From Byssovorax sp. (GTDB lineage: Bacteria; Myxococcota_A; Polyangia; Polyangiales; Polyangiaceae): 64,000 nt of DNA. The DNA lies in the NCBI GenBank assembly GCA_025362495.1, contig JANYGI010000080.1, forward strand, positions 1 through 64,000. Reading direction: 5' to 3'. Both the position numbers and the translations under genes were made by a program. Within the stretch, counting starts at the first letter, position 1. Every line of letters begins with the position of its first letter. Positions 39,910 to 49,776 of the stretch are shown piece by piece. The notes under the pieces were generated by a model. It was not told the DNA's origin and did no database searches. It saw only the letters and a program-made list of their open reading frames with translations.

Positions 39910-41076
39910 TCAGAAATTCATCGTCGGGATCCGCACGGTGAGGCCGGCGAAGGCCATCCACTGAGGGGGCGAGTCCGAGCCGAGGGCCTCGGTCCAGGCG
40001 CTCCGCCCGCCTCCGTCAATCTGGATTACCTCGCTCACCCGGTACGAGACCATCAGGCCACCGAACCCGAACGAGACGGGGATCCCCTCGCCGGACGGGA
40101 GCGTGCGCGCGAGGCCGAGCTGCCCCTGGATCGCGACCTCGCGCGTCGGGACCCACGTGACCACGCCGCTGCCCTCGACGCGCGGATCGACGGTGCCGCG
40201 GAAAGCGTCGATGACGGGGCCGAGCCGCAGCGATAGGCCGAAGTCGAGGGTGCTGGCGCGAGGCCGGTAGCTGAGCCCCGCCTCGAGGATCGGTGACGCC
40301 GAGGCGCGCCCCGAAGGAGCGATGTCCGTCCGCGAGGCCGACCAGCCAATCCCTCCAGCGACGGTCGCCGCGGTGGCGCGGTCGAGATCGTGTCTCCAGG
40401 ACACTTTGCCCTCGACCAAGGTGTCCTCCGTCCCGGTGGAGAATCGAGCGCTGGAGGCGCCGAGCGACGCCGTCACGCGGTCCTCTCGCCAGGCCTCGTA
40501 CTCGCTGCCGACCCCCGCGCGCAGCGTGGTCTGGAACGGCAGCGAGTCCCGCGACCCGGCGTCCACACCGCCGCTCAGCGCCAGATCCCCGGTGACGCTC
40601 AGCGCCCAGCGCCGCGAGGCGACGAGGCGGGCGACGATGCCAGTCCGCGACCACGCATAGTCGACGATCGCGGTCGAGGGGAGCGCGGCGAGCTCGGGCG
40701 TCGTCGGCGGCGCGCCCGGGGTCGCCCCCGGATAGGCCCCGAGCGTCAGCAGGCTGAGCCGGCCATAGCCGGAGTCCTGCGAGAGCGCGAGCGAGGCTCT
40801 GCGGTCCTGGAAGCGCGCGCCGATCCGGCCCTGCTGGAGGACATACGACTGCGTATCGGCGCCGGCCAGGCTCCCGGTGAACCGAGGAGCGTAGTCGAGC
40901 GTGAGCTGCCACCGCCTCGAGCGGACACCGGCCTTCACCTCGGGGCTGGTGTCGGCGTCGAGCGCGGGGCCCGCGAGCGTGCCCCCGGCGCGCGTCGAGA
41001 GCTGGGCGCGATTCGAGACGTCGAGCGTGCCGCGGAGCGCCGTCACGACGAGGATCGCCGACAGGAACAGGCTCAC
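39910..41076 (-). CDS. Outer-membrane beta-barrel protein partnered with short OPX protein
   Basis: GTG start overlapping the OPX stop; alternating amphipathic strands through the length and a terminal aromatic (AGLTVRIPTMNF). Confidence 0.6.
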   Translation of the reverse strand: MSLFLSAILVVTALRGTLDVSNRAQLSTRAGGTLAGPALDADTSPEVKAGVRSRRWQLTLDYAPRFTGSLAGADTQSYVLQQGRIGARFQDRRASLALSQDSGYGRLSLLTLGAYPGATPGAPPTTPELAALPSTAIVDYAWSRTGIVARLVASRRWALSVTGDLALSGGVDAGSRDSLPFQTTLRAGVGSEYEAWREDRVTASLGASSARFSTGTEDTLVEGKVSWRHDLDRATAATVAGGIGWSASRTDIAPSGRASASPILEAGLSYRPRASTLDFGLSLRLGPVIDAFRGTVDPRVEGSGVVTWVPTREVAIQGQLGLARTLPSGEGIPVSFGFGGLMVSYRVSEVIQIDGGGRSAWTEALGSDSPPQWMAFAGLTVRIPTMNF

Positions 41077-41717
41077 TCGACGACCACCGTGTCCCCGGAC
41101 TGGAGCTGGAACGCGGCGCCGCGGCCGACGCCCCGCGTGAGATCGTCGTAGGCGATGCGGATCCGGAGCAGGCCTTTCGCCGGCCGCGGGCGGAGCACGA
41201 AGATGCCGTCGTGACTGGCAAACTCGGTGAGCCCGCCGGCGAGCGCGAGCGCCTGGACGACGCCGGTCCCGGGCGAGATCGGGAACACGCCCGGGCGCGC
41301 CACCTCGCCGACGAGGGAGATCCGCGGCGGCTGCGCCTCTTCGAGCGTGATCGTGACCGACGGAGCGACGATGAACGGCTTGAGCCGTTTGGCGATCTGG
41401 GCGGCGAGCGCCGCCGCGCTCTGACCGCGCGCTTCGATCTCGCCCACGAGCGGGACGGCGATCTTCCCGTCCGGGCTGACGCGGCAATGTGTCGAGATCG
41501 CGTCCTGATCGTAGACCCGGATGCTGAGCAGATCGCCGCTCGCGACCAGATAGACATTCTCCGGCGAGCCCGCCGCGCTCGCCGCGTCGAGCTGGTCGAC
41601 CCAGACGTAGGACCCCGCGCCGCACCCCGCGCCGGCGGTCGCCGCGAGAATGCAGAGCAGGCGCAGGGCGCCGCGGACGTCGCGGCGAGGCAGATTCGGG
41701 GTCTCACGAGGTTGCAT
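41073..41717 (-). CDS. Polysaccharide export (OPX/Wza-like) protein without C-terminal helix
   Basis: YLVASGDLLSIRVYDQDAISTHCRVSPDGKIAVPLVGEIEARGQSAAALAAQIAKRLKPF; SLBB-like RISLVGEVARPGVFPISPGTGVVQALALAGGLTEFA; ends right after LQSGDTVVVE. Confidence 0.88.
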   Translation of the reverse strand: MQPRETPNLPRRDVRGALRLLCILAATAGAGCGAGSYVWVDQLDAASAAGSPENVYLVASGDLLSIRVYDQDAISTHCRVSPDGKIAVPLVGEIEARGQSAAALAAQIAKRLKPFIVAPSVTITLEEAQPPRISLVGEVARPGVFPISPGTGVVQALALAGGLTEFASHDGIFVLRPRPAKGLLRIRIAYDDLTRGVGRGAAFQLQSGDTVVVE

Positions 41718-43221
41718 GTCGACGACGCCTCTGGAGCAAGAGAACCGTGACTCGTTTGAGGTCCTCGACGCCGACGGCGCCGAGGGAGAACAGGAGAGCC
41801 GGATAGGCGGCGGCGTCGACCCAGAGCCGCGCCGGGCCGAGGGGGCGGAGCCACGCGTCGGCGGCGACCACGAGCGCGCAGCAGGCGACGGCGCGCGCGA
41901 TGGAGGCGACGCTCGATCGCTCGAACGCGCGCGCGCCGACCAGCGCGACGAACGCCACCATCACCCCGAGCTCGGTGAGCACGACCGCGGCCGCCGCGCC
42001 GGCGCCGGCCCCTCCGACGCCGAAGAGGCGCAGTCCCCGCGGGACGAGGATCATGTTGAGGACGAGATCGAGGCCCAGCGCGCCGAACGAGATGGCCGTC
42101 AGCGTCCAGGCCCGGCCGAGGAGGAGAAGGCACGTCCCGACGACCATTGCCACGTAGGTGAGAACGAACATCGGCGCGAGGACCCGGAGGCTCTGCGCGG
42201 CCGGGGCGAACGCGGCCCCGAACAGCATGCGGACCCAGACCTCGGCGCCGAGCCCGAGCAGCAGAGAGATGGGGAGCACCAGCATCAGGATCCCGCGCAC
42301 CGCCTGGCTCATGACGTCGAACATCTGCGCTTGCGATCGACCAGCGGCGCGAGCCAGGAGCGGGAGGAGCACCGCGGCGACGAGCGGTGAGGCGAGGAGC
42401 GATAGGCCAGCCACGTTGAACGCGGAGCTGTACCATCCGACCTCGGTGTCGTTGGACAGGAGCGAGAGCAAGCTGATACCGATTCTGCTGTAGACGCTGG
42501 TGGCGAGCTGGCTGAGGTAAAACGGGAAGCTGGCGAGGATCACCGCCTTGACGGCCGCTGGCCGCCACTCCAGCCGGATCCCCACGTAGCGCCGGCCGAG
42601 AGGGATCAGCGTCGCCGCGCGGAAGGCCTCGGAGATCAACAGCGCTGCGGCCAGCCCGTCGAGCCCCCAGCCGAAGACGATCGAGAGGCCGACGCCGACG
42701 CACCAGAGGACCTTCGACCCGACGTTGATGACCGCGAGCTCACCCACGTTGCGCGAGGCGTGGAGCAGCGCGGCCAGGCTGACGTTGATTGCCACCAGGA
42801 TCTGGCCGAGCCCGAAGATGAAGACGACGCGCTGGACGCCGGGCGAGCGGTGGGCCAACGAGAGCACGAGCGCCATGGCCACGAAGAGCGCGGCGCTCAT
42901 CACGAGGCGCAGCACGATGACGCCGCCGAAGAAATCCGAAGCGTGCTCGGGCCGGACCGGGATCTCTTTCTGGATGTACGTCTCGACGCCGAGGGTGAGG
43001 AAGGTGAAGAACGTCGCGCAGAAGCTGTCGGCGAAGTTGAACGTACCGAAGAGCTCCGGGCCGAGATACCGGGGCAAGAAGAAGCGAACGAGGAGCGAGA
43101 CGCTCCACGTGAGGACGAGCGAAGCGCCGAGGGTGAGCGCGCTGCGCACCGCGACGAGGACGTCGTCCCGGTGCGCCCCGGCGTCACCAGGAGTGCTGTG
43201 GTCCGCTGGCATGGGGCTCAC
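41704..43221 (-). CDS. Polysaccharide flippase (Wzx-like)
   Basis: RYLGPELFGTFNFADSFCATFFTFLTLGVETYIQKEI; about 12-14 hydrophobic segments over 505 aa. Confidence 0.85.
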   Translation of the reverse strand: MSPMPADHSTPGDAGAHRDDVLVAVRSALTLGASLVLTWSVSLLVRFFLPRYLGPELFGTFNFADSFCATFFTFLTLGVETYIQKEIPVRPEHASDFFGGVIVLRLVMSAALFVAMALVLSLAHRSPGVQRVVFIFGLGQILVAINVSLAALLHASRNVGELAVINVGSKVLWCVGVGLSIVFGWGLDGLAAALLISEAFRAATLIPLGRRYVGIRLEWRPAAVKAVILASFPFYLSQLATSVYSRIGISLLSLLSNDTEVGWYSSAFNVAGLSLLASPLVAAVLLPLLARAAGRSQAQMFDVMSQAVRGILMLVLPISLLLGLGAEVWVRMLFGAAFAPAAQSLRVLAPMFVLTYVAMVVGTCLLLLGRAWTLTAISFGALGLDLVLNMILVPRGLRLFGVGGAGAGAAAAVVLTELGVMVAFVALVGARAFERSSVASIARAVACCALVVAADAWLRPLGPARLWVDAAAYPALLFSLGAVGVEDLKRVTVLLLQRRRRHATS

Positions 43222-43230
43222 GACTCCCTT

Positions 43231-44634
43231 TCAGCTCGCTCCGCGCCCGCTGACGACGACGGGGACGGTCTTCAAGATCAGCTTGAGGTCCTCGGCCAGG
43301 CTCCAGTGATCGATGTAGCGCATGTCGAGGTACATCCACTCTTCAAACGAGATCTCGTTACGTCCGCTCACCTGCCACACGCAGGTGATCCCGGGGAGGA
43401 CGGAGAGGCGCCGCCGCTGCCAGGCCTCGTAGCGGGCGACCTCGCTCGGGATCGGGGGGCGCGGCCCGACGATCGACATGTCGCCCCGGAGTACGTTGAT
43501 GAACTGAGGGAGCTCATCGATGCTGTAGCGCCGCAGAATGCGGCCGAGCCTGGTGATCCGGGGATCGTCCTTGATTTTGAAGACTGGCCCGCTCTGCTCG
43601 TTGAGCTTCTCGAGGCTGGCCTTGCGCGCCTCGGCGTCGGCGACCATCGTCCGGAACTTGAGCATGTTGAACATCCGCCCGTGGTGCCCGACGCGCGGCT
43701 GCCGGAACAGGACGCCTCCAGGCGAGCACAGGACCAGGATCAGCACCGAGACGACGAGGAGCAGCGGTGAGAGCAGCACGAGGACGATGCTCGACACGAG
43801 GATGTCGAGGACGCGCTTGACGGCCATCTGGTAGGGTTTGTGCTCGACGTTCAGATAGTGAATGTACCCGTCGGCGATCGCCCGCGAGCTCGCGGGGCGC
43901 GCCCGGTCGAAGCGGAAGTGATTGGCCGGCAGCGCGAACGGAACCCCGAAGCGCTCGCAGACGCGGATCGCCGCCTGCATCGCGCTCCCGTGCCGGAGCG
44001 AGCTCCCCGCGAGATAGACCTCCTGAAACGCGCGCTCGCGCAGCACGCGCTCCAGATCGTCCGTCGTCCCGAGCAGGGGTCCGGCGAGGCCGCCGCGGCG
44101 CTCTTCATCGGGGAACGAGAGGTAATGACAGGTGTCGCGGGGCCCGCGCTGCTCGTGGATCTGCTGGGCGGTGTGGCGCGCGAGGGGGCCTGTCCCGAGG
44201 ATGAGCACGTCGTCGGGATCGCGCCGCGCGAACGTCCACAGCGAGGGGATCGAAGCGCGGAGCAGGAGCATGCCTGGCAGCGCCACGGCGAGGAACTCGC
44301 GCAGCGTCATGGCCGCGGCGTAAGCCGGCACGGCGAGCCGGAGGAGCGCTATCGCCCCGGTGATGGCGAGCGCCAGGACCGACGTGAGGAGCAGGATCGG
44401 CGTGAGCCCCTGCCCCTTCCAGGCCTGGTATTCGCGGAGGACCATGCCCCCGAGGAGCCGCACCGACAGGGCCACCACCACCACGGCCAGGGTGGCCTCC
44501 CTGCGCGTGACATGCTCGGTGTCATTGGCACAAACGACCGACGCGAGGACGAGGACGCCGCAGTCGGCCGCAAAGTTGATCCTGCGAGTCACCACCGGAG
44601 GCAGCGCTTCGAGACGAAGAAACATTGAATCCAC
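43231..44634 (-). CDS. Polyprenyl-phosphate hexose-1-phosphate transferase (WbaP/EpsZ-like)
   Basis: KRVLDILVSSIVLVLLSPLLLVVSVLI...GGVLFRQPRVGHHGRMFNMLKFRTM; SIDELPQFINVLRGDMSIVGPRPP; GITCVWQVSGRNEISFEEWMYLDMRYI. Confidence 0.93.
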   Translation of the reverse strand: MDSMFLRLEALPPVVTRRINFAADCGVLVLASVVCANDTEHVTRREATLAVVVVALSVRLLGGMVLREYQAWKGQGLTPILLLTSVLALAITGAIALLRLAVPAYAAAMTLREFLAVALPGMLLLRASIPSLWTFARRDPDDVLILGTGPLARHTAQQIHEQRGPRDTCHYLSFPDEERRGGLAGPLLGTTDDLERVLRERAFQEVYLAGSSLRHGSAMQAAIRVCERFGVPFALPANHFRFDRARPASSRAIADGYIHYLNVEHKPYQMAVKRVLDILVSSIVLVLLSPLLLVVSVLILVLCSPGGVLFRQPRVGHHGRMFNMLKFRTMVADAEARKASLEKLNEQSGPVFKIKDDPRITRLGRILRRYSIDELPQFINVLRGDMSIVGPRPPIPSEVARYEAWQRRRLSVLPGITCVWQVSGRNEISFEEWMYLDMRYIDHWSLAEDLKLILKTVPVVVSGRGAS

Positions 44635-44881
44635 CTCACGCCGGAGCGTAATGGACGGTTTACTCGGGACACGCCCGCGGCGCTCGATCCCGGCCGAGCA
44701 ACCCTAGCAGGTGGAGTATCGAAGTGAGCGACGATGTGCGCTCAATCCACCCTCGGGTCACGCCGTACTGCGGGCCTGGTCGAACGCGCGATTCAGCGGG
44801 CGACGGCGACGGTTCGACCGGCTGGGCGGGGCGCAATCCGGTCTCGCTCCGACCGAGCCATCGGGCTGAATTTCCAGGTCT

Positions 44882-46552
44882 TCAGCGCTCGGGAGGGAGC
44901 TCGATCTCGTGGAGCTTGGTGCCGGTGAGATCGTGCAGGCGCACCGTCATCACCGCGGTCCTGGCGTCGATGCGCACGCCGCCGAAGTACTGGGCTCCGT
45001 CGGCCGGAGAGCGGAGCCGCTTGCCGGACGGGGGGCTCGCCCACCGCACGTGCGGGCCAAAGGTGGAGTCGAGCGCATTGGGGCCATAGGTGCTCGCGTG
45101 GAGCGGGCCGGCGACGAACTCCCAGAACGGGTTGAAGTCGTGAAAATCGGCGCGCGAAGGATCGTAGTGATGCGCGGCCGCGTAGTGCACGTCGGCCGTC
45201 AGCCAGACGACGTTCTTGATCCCCTTTTGCTTGATGAAGCGGAGCAGCTCGGCCAGCTCGAGCTCGCGCCCCAGCGGAGGGCCGTTGCCGTTGGCCCAGG
45301 CGTCGTAGCGGCGCGCGCCGCCGCGGACGCCGTCGCCGACCACGAGGCCGAGCGGCTGATCGGTGGCGACGACCTTCCACGTCGCGGTGGAGGCGAGGAG
45401 CGTTTGCTTCAACCATTGAAGCTGCAAAGGGCCCAGGAACGCCGTCGCCGCGCCCTGGATCTTCTGCTGGTTATCGCTGTTGGGCCCCTTGTAGGTGCGC
45501 TCGTCGAGGAGGATCACGTCGAGCAGCGGCCCGCGGTGGAAGGAGCGGTAGACGCGCCCGGCCTCGACCAGCGAAGGCCGGATCGGGGTGTACTCGAACA
45601 TGGCCTGATGACCGCGCGCCGAGAGCACCGAGGCCCGCTTCTCGGTGTACCGGTGATCGCGATCGAAGATCTCGCCCGGGAACCAGTTGTCGTGGGTCTC
45701 GTGATCGTCCCACATCACCAGGCTGGGCACCTCGGCGTTGAAGCGGCGAACGTTCCTGTCGAGGAGGTTGTAGACGAAATTGCCGCGGAACTCGGCCAGC
45801 GTCTCGGCGACCTTGGACTTCTCGGGGGTGGTGAGGTTGGTCCAGATCGAGCCGTCGTGGAGCGTGATCTCGGGCGGAACGGGCATGTCGGCGTAGATGA
45901 GATCGCCGCAGTGAACGAAGAAATCCGGCGCCATTCGCCGCATGGTCTCGAAGATCTTGATGCCTCCCCAGGCCGGGTTGATGCCCCAGCCCTGCCCCAC
46001 CATGTCGCCGCTCCAGAGGAAGAACACGTCGTCGAGAGGGCCTGTGGGCGAAGCCGCCGTGACGAAGCTGCCGAGCGCGGGCTCGCTCCGGGTGCGGCCC
46101 GTGTCGAGGTCCTCGAAGAGGACGCGATAGTGGATACGCTGTCCGGGCGGGAGGCCGCAGAGATCGATCCGCGCGGTGAAATCGCTCTCCGGCGTGGCGA
46201 TCGGGCCGGGGACGACGGTGAGGTTCGCGAGCGAGTCGCGCGTCGACCACTCTACGACCATCTTTGCGGGGCGGTCGGTGCGACTCCAGATCATCGCGCT
46301 GTCGGCGGTCACGTCGCCGCTCTGCACGCCATACGGTATCTGCGGGCGAGCGGCGTCGGCCGTGACGATCGCGGGCGCCTCCACCGGTACCGCACTGGCC
46401 GTGGCGACGGGCGCGGGCGGCGCCGGGGGCAGCCGCGGATAGGCGCTGTGCGGCGGGATCGACGCCGGGCGCTCGGGCTCGCAGCCGAGCGTGAGGCTCC
46501 CGGAGGCGGCCAGTGCGGCCTTCAGGAGCTCTCGACGACGGAGGCCCGTCAT
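44882..46552 (-). CDS. phoD: PhoD-like alkaline phosphatase
   Basis: Tat-like MTGLRRRELLKAALAASGSLTLGC; FFVHCGDLIYAD; MWDDHETHDNW; VVWLTADVHYAAAHHYDP. Confidence 0.9.
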   Translation of the reverse strand: MTGLRRRELLKAALAASGSLTLGCEPERPASIPPHSAYPRLPPAPPAPVATASAVPVEAPAIVTADAARPQIPYGVQSGDVTADSAMIWSRTDRPAKMVVEWSTRDSLANLTVVPGPIATPESDFTARIDLCGLPPGQRIHYRVLFEDLDTGRTRSEPALGSFVTAASPTGPLDDVFFLWSGDMVGQGWGINPAWGGIKIFETMRRMAPDFFVHCGDLIYADMPVPPEITLHDGSIWTNLTTPEKSKVAETLAEFRGNFVYNLLDRNVRRFNAEVPSLVMWDDHETHDNWFPGEIFDRDHRYTEKRASVLSARGHQAMFEYTPIRPSLVEAGRVYRSFHRGPLLDVILLDERTYKGPNSDNQQKIQGAATAFLGPLQLQWLKQTLLASTATWKVVATDQPLGLVVGDGVRGGARRYDAWANGNGPPLGRELELAELLRFIKQKGIKNVVWLTADVHYAAAHHYDPSRADFHDFNPFWEFVAGPLHASTYGPNALDSTFGPHVRWASPPSGKRLRSPADGAQYFGGVRIDARTAVMTVRLHDLTGTKLHEIELPPER

Positions 46553-46685
46553 CCGGGCTCGGGGGCGGTCGTCACGGCCGGGAGGCTACGCCGCGCGCTC
46601 CGTGACGGCAAGCGAGGAGACGGCCGGGCGGCCTCGTCCCTGCCACGTGCCGAGTCCGAGAGGCCCTCTGCAGGGCGAGAAGGCT

Positions 46686-47852
46686 TCACTCGTCGTGCGC
46701 GGCGGCCGCTTCCGCGAGGACGCCGGCCATGAAATGAACGAGCTCCCAGCGGTCGCCGAGCGGCGGCTCACCGTGGATCTCGACGTGGACGATCGCCGGG
46801 CTCACGAGGGCGACGCGGAGCTCCCCCGGCGGCACCTCGCTGGCGATCCACAGCGTCTCGGCCGCGGGGATCACCGTGTCGCCCTGACCGTGCAGCAGGA
46901 AGACCGGGACATGAATCGACGCGAGGTGACCGTGGGGCGAGACGCGGCTCATCGTCTCGCCGCCCTGATCGATCGCGGCGAGCAGCGCGGGGCGGATCGC
47001 GTCGAGGCGGCCTTCGAAGAGCGCCTCGACGATCGCGCGCGACGCCGGCGGCAGCTCCCTGGCCCTGGCGAGCGCGGCCTCGGGCTGCTCCCACAGGCGA
47101 AAGCGCAGCGCCTCGCGCGCGACGGCGACGTCGGCCGGCGGGAAGAAGCGCTCGGCGTTGCCGTAGATCATCACGAGGGCGCCGTACTCGTGGGCCTTGA
47201 GCGCCACGTCGACGCCGTCGGGCTGCACGATGTGATCGGTCGCGAAGAAGCGGAGCACGCGCCCGAGATCGTCGTGCGCGCCGATGGCGACGACGAAGCC
47301 GATGTCCTTTGAAAAGCGGGGATCGGCGGCCGCGAGCAGCGAGAGGCCGCCCGCGAAGCTCATCCCCATCACGCCGACGCGGCCGTGGCCGAGGCGGGCG
47401 CGGAGGGCGGCGGCGGCGGCGCCGATGGTGTCGATCGATCGCGGATCGATGCGGTAGTCGGCGATCTCGGCGATCTGCGGCGTGAGGACGACGACGCCCG
47501 CCGCGGCGACGGCGCGCGCGAAGCGCTGCAAGCGCGGCTCGTCGATGCCGAGGCGATGGACGCCGTGGAGGAGGACGACGCCCGGCGGATCGCTCACAGA
47601 GGCCGGCGTGTAGAGGCGCCCGCGCGCTTCGCCGACGTCGAGCGGCACGCCGACGTCGGACTCGACCACGGCGTGCTTGTCGAAGTCGGCGAGCGCGCCG
47701 GTGGCGCCGGCGTCGGCGAAGCGGAGCAGCAGCGAGGCGGCCCGGAGGTGCGCGCCGGCCGGGCGAAACAGCACGACGACGAGGGCGACGACGACGAAGA
47801 GGGCGGCGCGGGCGCGGGGCCTCGGCGCTCGGCCTGCTGGAGTCTTGGGCAT
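46686..47852 (-). CDS. Alpha/beta hydrolase
   Basis: GVVLLHGVHRLG; GRVGVMGMSFAGGLSLLAAA (GxSxG); VFLLHGQGDTVIPAAET. Confidence 0.8.
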   Translation of the reverse strand: MPKTPAGRAPRPRARAALFVVVALVVVLFRPAGAHLRAASLLLRFADAGATGALADFDKHAVVESDVGVPLDVGEARGRLYTPASVSDPPGVVLLHGVHRLGIDEPRLQRFARAVAAAGVVVLTPQIAEIADYRIDPRSIDTIGAAAAALRARLGHGRVGVMGMSFAGGLSLLAAADPRFSKDIGFVVAIGAHDDLGRVLRFFATDHIVQPDGVDVALKAHEYGALVMIYGNAERFFPPADVAVAREALRFRLWEQPEAALARARELPPASRAIVEALFEGRLDAIRPALLAAIDQGGETMSRVSPHGHLASIHVPVFLLHGQGDTVIPAAETLWIASEVPPGELRVALVSPAIVHVEIHGEPPLGDRWELVHFMAGVLAEAAAAHDE

Positions 47853-47964
47853 GAGCGGGAAACAACGAAGAGGCCCGGCGAGGCCATTCCCCCGGGCGTC
47901 CCCGCGCGAGCGTACTCGCGCCCGCGCCGTGATGCGCGCGTTGTCGCGATCAAGGCCAGCAGCT

Positions 47965-48387
47965 TCAGGAGGCGCGGGCGAAGCTCTGGATGCGCACCTC
48001 GCGGCGCGGGGTTCGCGCCCGGGCGACGACGATCTGCGGCGCCGTGTAAGAAGCGAGGACGCGGGCGAGGATGCCGATCGCGCCCGTCGCGCAGAGGTTG
48101 ATCCCCAGGCTGGAGGCGATCGGGCCGGAGACGGCGGCGGTCGCGACGATCTGGAGCAGCCAGATCGGGACGACGACCTTGAGCATCTCGGTGAACCGGA
48201 GGCCGTGGAGGAGCAGCAACATCGGAGCGAACACGCCCACGGTGACCGCGCCCTCGACGCCGGGGTTCATGTCCTGCGAGCCGGGCGCGTGGAACATCAT
48301 CCCGTAGCCCACCGCGATCACGCCCGCGACGAGCAGCGCCGGCGCCAGCCAGGAATCGGTCTCTCGTCGAATGCCAGTGTCCACCAT
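47965..48387 (-). CDS. Hypothetical membrane protein (140 aa)
   Basis: Four hydrophobic segments; frame-consistent. Confidence 0.55.
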   Translation of the reverse strand: MVDTGIRRETDSWLAPALLVAGVIAVGYGMMFHAPGSQDMNPGVEGAVTVGVFAPMLLLLHGLRFTEMLKVVVPIWLLQIVATAAVSGPIASSLGINLCATGAIGILARVLASYTAPQIVVARARTPRREVRIQSFARAS

Positions 48388-48458
48388 GACAAGCCTCCTC
48401 GGCGGGGGCTCAGCAGGGGGCGTGCCGACACCGTTTGCCGTGAATCAAAGGCGATCGA

Positions 48459-48668
48459 TCACAGCGGAGGCGCAGCCTTCGCGTCGCCCTGCGGGTTCTG
48501 CGTCGGGCCCCCGAAGAGGGCCCCGCCGGCGCCGCCCCGCATGTCGAGGAGGGCGAGCACGAACACGATTCCCAGCACGATGAAGGCGATCGCGATCATC
48601 CACCCGACCACGCTGCGAGGAGACGACGGGGTCGGGTCCGCGTCTTCGGGGGTTGATAGAGAGTCCAT
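48459..48668 (-). CDS. Small single-TM protein (69 aa)
   Basis: MDSLSTPEDADPTPSSPRSVVGWMIAIAFIVLGIVFVLALLDMRGG... Confidence 0.45.
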   Translation of the reverse strand: MDSLSTPEDADPTPSSPRSVVGWMIAIAFIVLGIVFVLALLDMRGGAGGALFGGPTQNPQGDAKAAPPL

Positions 48669-48852
48669 GGGCCGACGCTGAGCACGCGCCGTGCCGCGGG
48701 ATTTGCGCCGAGCGCAGCGCGATCCCACGGCCCGGCGCGGGCTCGCCCGACGCGCGGTCTGCACCCCGCGACGCAGGGGCTGCGCGCGCCGCCGAACTCC
48801 GGTAGGCTCGGCGGCCGTTTTCCGAGACGCGAGCGCGAGGGACACCGTATCC

Positions 48853-49776
48853 ATGGATTGGCGTATCAAAGGCGTAGTGCAGAAGGCCCTCAGCCTCGTC
48901 CCGTTCGGCATGGCGGGCAACGATCTCCTCCAGCGCACCCTCGGCGCGCGCCGCAAGCTCGATCGCCAGGTGGCCTCGAAGGTCAACGACGACTGGGTGA
49001 TCCTCCTCGAGCACATGACCGAGCTCGGGATCTCGCCGAAGGGCCTCGATTACCTCGAGATTGGCACCGGCTGGTATCCGACGCTGCCAGTCTGCTACGC
49101 CCTCGCCGGCGCGGGCCGCTGCTTCACGTTCGACCTCAACCGCCACCTCGACGCGGCCCATGCGCTCCGCCTCATCGATGCGCTCCCGCCGCACCTGCCC
49201 GCGATCGCGAAGGCCAGCCACCGCCCGCTCGCCGAGGTCGAGGCCGACTTCGCCTACCTGCGCGACGCCCGCGGGATCGACGAGCTGCTCGAGCGCGCCC
49301 GCATCGACTACCGCGCTCCCGCCGACGCCTCGGACACGCGCCTGCCCGAAAGCAGCGTCGATGTCGTCTATTCCAACAGCGTCCTCGAGCACATCCCGGG
49401 GCCGATCATCCTCCGCATCCTGGAGGAGAGCGGCCGCGTGCTCCGCCCGGGCGGCGTGGCGATCCACAGCGTCAACTGCGGTGATCACTATGCGTATTTC
49501 GACCGCTCGATAACCCAGATCAACTACCTCTCTTACTCCGAGAGCGAGTGGGCGATCTGGAACAACGACATCCAGTACCAGAACCGCCTCCGCCCGCAGG
49601 ATCTGCTGGAGCTGGCCGAGAAGGCCGGGCTCGAGATCATCCTGAAGAAGCACCGCGCCGCGCCGAAGCTGCTGGAGCAAGTCAAGACCATGAAGATCGC
49701 GCCCGAGTTCCGCAAGTACCCGCCAGAGCAGCTCGCCTGCACCTCGATCGACTTCGTCGCGCGGAAGCCGGCATGA
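48853..49776 (+). CDS. SAM-dependent methyltransferase
   Basis: YLEIGTGWYPTLPVCYALAGAGRCFTFDLNRH; SSVDVVYSNSVLEHIPGPIILRILEESGRVLRPGG. Confidence 0.85.
   Translation: MDWRIKGVVQKALSLVPFGMAGNDLLQRTLGARRKLDRQVASKVNDDWVILLEHMTELGISPKGLDYLEIGTGWYPTLPVCYALAGAGRCFTFDLNRHLDAAHALRLIDALPPHLPAIAKASHRPLAEVEADFAYLRDARGIDELLERARIDYRAPADASDTRLPESSVDVVYSNSVLEHIPGPIILRILEESGRVLRPGGVAIHSVNCGDHYAYFDRSITQINYLSYSESEWAIWNNDIQYQNRLRPQDLLELAEKAGLEIILKKHRAAPKLLEQVKTMKIAPEFRKYPPEQLACTSIDFVARKPA

Noticed and set aside
40016-42703. 895-aa minus-strand ORF
   Set aside because: Alternate-frame overlap of the OPX, beta-barrel and Wzx genes, each with strong family features and coupled starts.
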